From Candidatus Arcticimaribacter sp. (GTDB taxonomy: Bacteria; Bacteroidota; Bacteroidia; Flavobacteriales; Flavobacteriaceae), in contig WTJU01000021.1 of assembly GCA_011526285.1 (NCBI GenBank), positions 59,113 through 95,632 of the forward strand: 36,520 bases of DNA, in the 5' to 3' direction. Below the pieces are notes generated by a model. The model was not told the origin of the DNA, did no database searches, and saw nothing but the letters and a program-made list of their open reading frames with translations. Made by a program: the position numbers and the translations under genes. The stretch's first letter is position 1. Every line of letters begins with the position of its first letter. Below, piece by piece: positions 35,051 through 36,520 of the stretch.

Positions 35051-36514
35051 ATGAACTCACCAGAAGTAACTACCCTAGGTGCCCTAAAGAAAACAGATTA
35101 TCGCCCGCAAAGCATACAAGAAGAATTGGCCAAAAACCTTCGTCATAGGTTAAAAACGAGTATCCCCACTTTTGATGGACTAATTGGGTATGAAAATACT
35201 GTGATACCAGATGTAGAAAGGGCAATACTTTCAGGTCATAACATTAACCTATTGGGGTTAAGAGGGCAGGCCAAAACACGCTTAGCACGGCAAATGACCC
35301 AGCTGTTAGAAGAGTGGATTCCTGTTGTGGCGGGCTCTGAAATTAATGATGACCCCCTAGCTCCTATTAGTCGTGAAGCAAAAGAAATCATTGCAGAAAA
35401 GGGCGACGACACTCCTATTGAATGGTTGCATCGCAATGATCGTTTCTTTGAAAAACTCGCCACTCCAGATGTTACAGTGGCCGACTTAATTGGTGATGTA
35501 GATCCTATAAAAGCAGCAAACCTTAAGCTGTCTTATGCTGATGAGCGTGTTATTCATTTTGGAATGATTCCGCGTGCACACCGTTGTATTTTTGTGTTAA
35601 ATGAATTGCCAGACTTGCAAGCGAGAATTCAAGTTGCACTATTCTCTATTTTACAGGAAAAAGAAATTCAAATTCGTGGGTTTAAGTTGCGTTTGCCCAT
35701 TGAAACTCAAATCATTTTCACGGCAAATCCCGAAGATTATACCAATCGCGGGAGTATTGTTACCCCACTTAAAGATAGAATCGGTTCACAAATTTTAACC
35801 CACTACCCTCACAATCGAGAAATAGCAAAAGCGATTACTGAGCAGGAGGTAAAGCTAGACAAAGATTTAGAAGAAAAAATTCACATTCCAGAATTGGCAC
35901 GTGAACTGTTAGAACAGATTGGTTTTGAAGCGCGAAAAAGTGAATATGTCGATGCAAAAAGTGGGGTGAGTGCGCGCATGAGTATTACTGCATTTGAAAA
36001 TCTAATCAGTACAGCAGAGCGTCGTCTTTTAGTATCAGGAGAGGAGAACACAAGCCTTAGAATGTCAGATTTTTTAGGTGTAATTCCGGCCATAAACGGA
36101 AAGGTAGAATTGGTTTATGAAGGAGAACAAGAAGGCGCAGAACAAATTTCCTATCACCTAATCTCACAAGCTTGTAAGACCCTATTCCCACTTTATTTCC
36201 CAGAAATTAAAAAACTTGAAAAACAGGATGAAGTTGGCCCTTACGATGAGTTGTTAGGTTGGTTCTTTAGTGACAACGAGCTCTTTTTAGAAGACACCCT
36301 AGATAATGGCTTGTATCAAGACACTTTAGGGAACATCCCAGACATTAAAAATATTCTCAAAAAACACCAACCCGACTGTGCGGCAAAAGACCTTCATTTT
36401 ATGATGGAATTTCTGTTGTGGGGGCTTGAAGCCAACAAACGGTTAAATAAATACCGCACTTTAGAAGGTTTTCAATTTAAAGACGCCTTGGGTAGTTACA
36501 TTAGTGGCTTGTAG
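35051..36514 (+). CDS. MoxR/Mg-chelatase I-like AAA+ ATPase
   Basis: This 487-residue cytosolic ATPase is the partner of the upstream VWA protein. Walker A is GLRGQAKT (residues 69-76). The Walker B region CIFVLNELPDL (179-189) has Asn-Glu instead of the usual Asp-Glu. The sensor-1 Asn is in FTANPEDY (about 226), and an arginine-finger candidate is in LKDRIGS (R243). The ARMSITAFENLISTAERR helix of the lid resembles Mg-chelatase I and sigma-54-activator-like AAA domains, and such proteins are sometimes annotated as sigma-54 interacting. An extra C-terminal region (about 370-487) is family-specific. The complete gene ends 6 nt before the window edge; no terminator can be seen. Confidence 0.9.
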   Translation: MNSPEVTTLGALKKTDYRPQSIQEELAKNLRHRLKTSIPTFDGLIGYENTVIPDVERAILSGHNINLLGLRGQAKTRLARQMTQLLEEWIPVVAGSEINDDPLAPISREAKEIIAEKGDDTPIEWLHRNDRFFEKLATPDVTVADLIGDVDPIKAANLKLSYADERVIHFGMIPRAHRCIFVLNELPDLQARIQVALFSILQEKEIQIRGFKLRLPIETQIIFTANPEDYTNRGSIVTPLKDRIGSQILTHYPHNREIAKAITEQEVKLDKDLEEKIHIPELARELLEQIGFEARKSEYVDAKSGVSARMSITAFENLISTAERRLLVSGEENTSLRMSDFLGVIPAINGKVELVYEGEQEGAEQISYHLISQACKTLFPLYFPEIKKLEKQDEVGPYDELLGWFFSDNELFLEDTLDNGLYQDTLGNIPDIKNILKKHQPDCAAKDLHFMMEFLLWGLEANKRLNKYRTLEGFQFKDALGSYISGL

Positions 36515-36520
36515 AAATTT

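Overview
The window looks like a chromosome segment from a marine-type member of the Flavobacteriaceae (Bacteroidota). The sequence is AT-rich, starts are preceded by A-rich stretches rather than Shine-Dalgarno sites, there is a SusC/SusD pair with many surface-type lipoproteins, TAnnTTTG-like promoter boxes occur, and the respiratory cluster is the alternative complex III plus aa3 oxidase arrangement typical of this family.

Region 1 (1-14013, all minus strand) is a SusC/SusD nutrient-uptake operon. Read in transcription order it holds susC, susD, an intrinsic terminator hairpin, a giant FG-GAP/UnbV lipoprotein, a small unknown lipoprotein, a second giant FG-GAP/UnbV lipoprotein, and a third that runs off the left edge. 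The last four genes are packed with 2-3 nt gaps or an 8 nt overlap. The two complete giants share an unusual layout: seven calcium-binding FG-GAP motifs, an ASPIC/UnbV domain, then seven more FG-GAP motifs. No carbohydrate-active enzyme is visible. A divergent LacI-family regulator (14177-15193) and a LacI-type operator in the shared 163 bp promoter region suggest sugar-responsive control.

Region 2 (15196-17156) holds queG (tRNA queuosine maturation) and ruvB (Holliday junction branch migration), both on the minus strand. Region 3 (17229-28351, minus strand) is a complete alternative complex III operon, actA-B-C-D-E-F, followed by coxB and coxA. It encodes a quinol-to-oxygen electron path through hemes c, Fe-S clusters, CuA, heme a and heme a3/CuB. 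An intrinsic terminator closes it just before ruvB. No coxC is present here.

Region 4 (28510-33420) contains a small secreted SPOR-domain protein on the plus strand and the transcription/translation operon rimP-nusA-infB on the minus strand. The rimP leader carries a hairpin plus a nine-T tract ending 2 nt before the start codon, which looks like an attenuator. Region 5 (about 33478-33877, plus strand) is the collapsed remnant of a TonB-dependent receptor: only its signal peptide/N-terminus and its C-terminal barrel end survive, joined by a large deletion and carrying a frameshift. Region 6 (33917-36514, plus strand) is a two-gene VWA-domain protein plus MoxR/Mg-chelatase-like AAA+ ATPase operon.

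The least explained part is the SusCD-linked set of double-propeller UnbV lipoproteins. The two most testable regulatory observations are the rimP leader hairpin and the terminator between susD and those lipoproteins.
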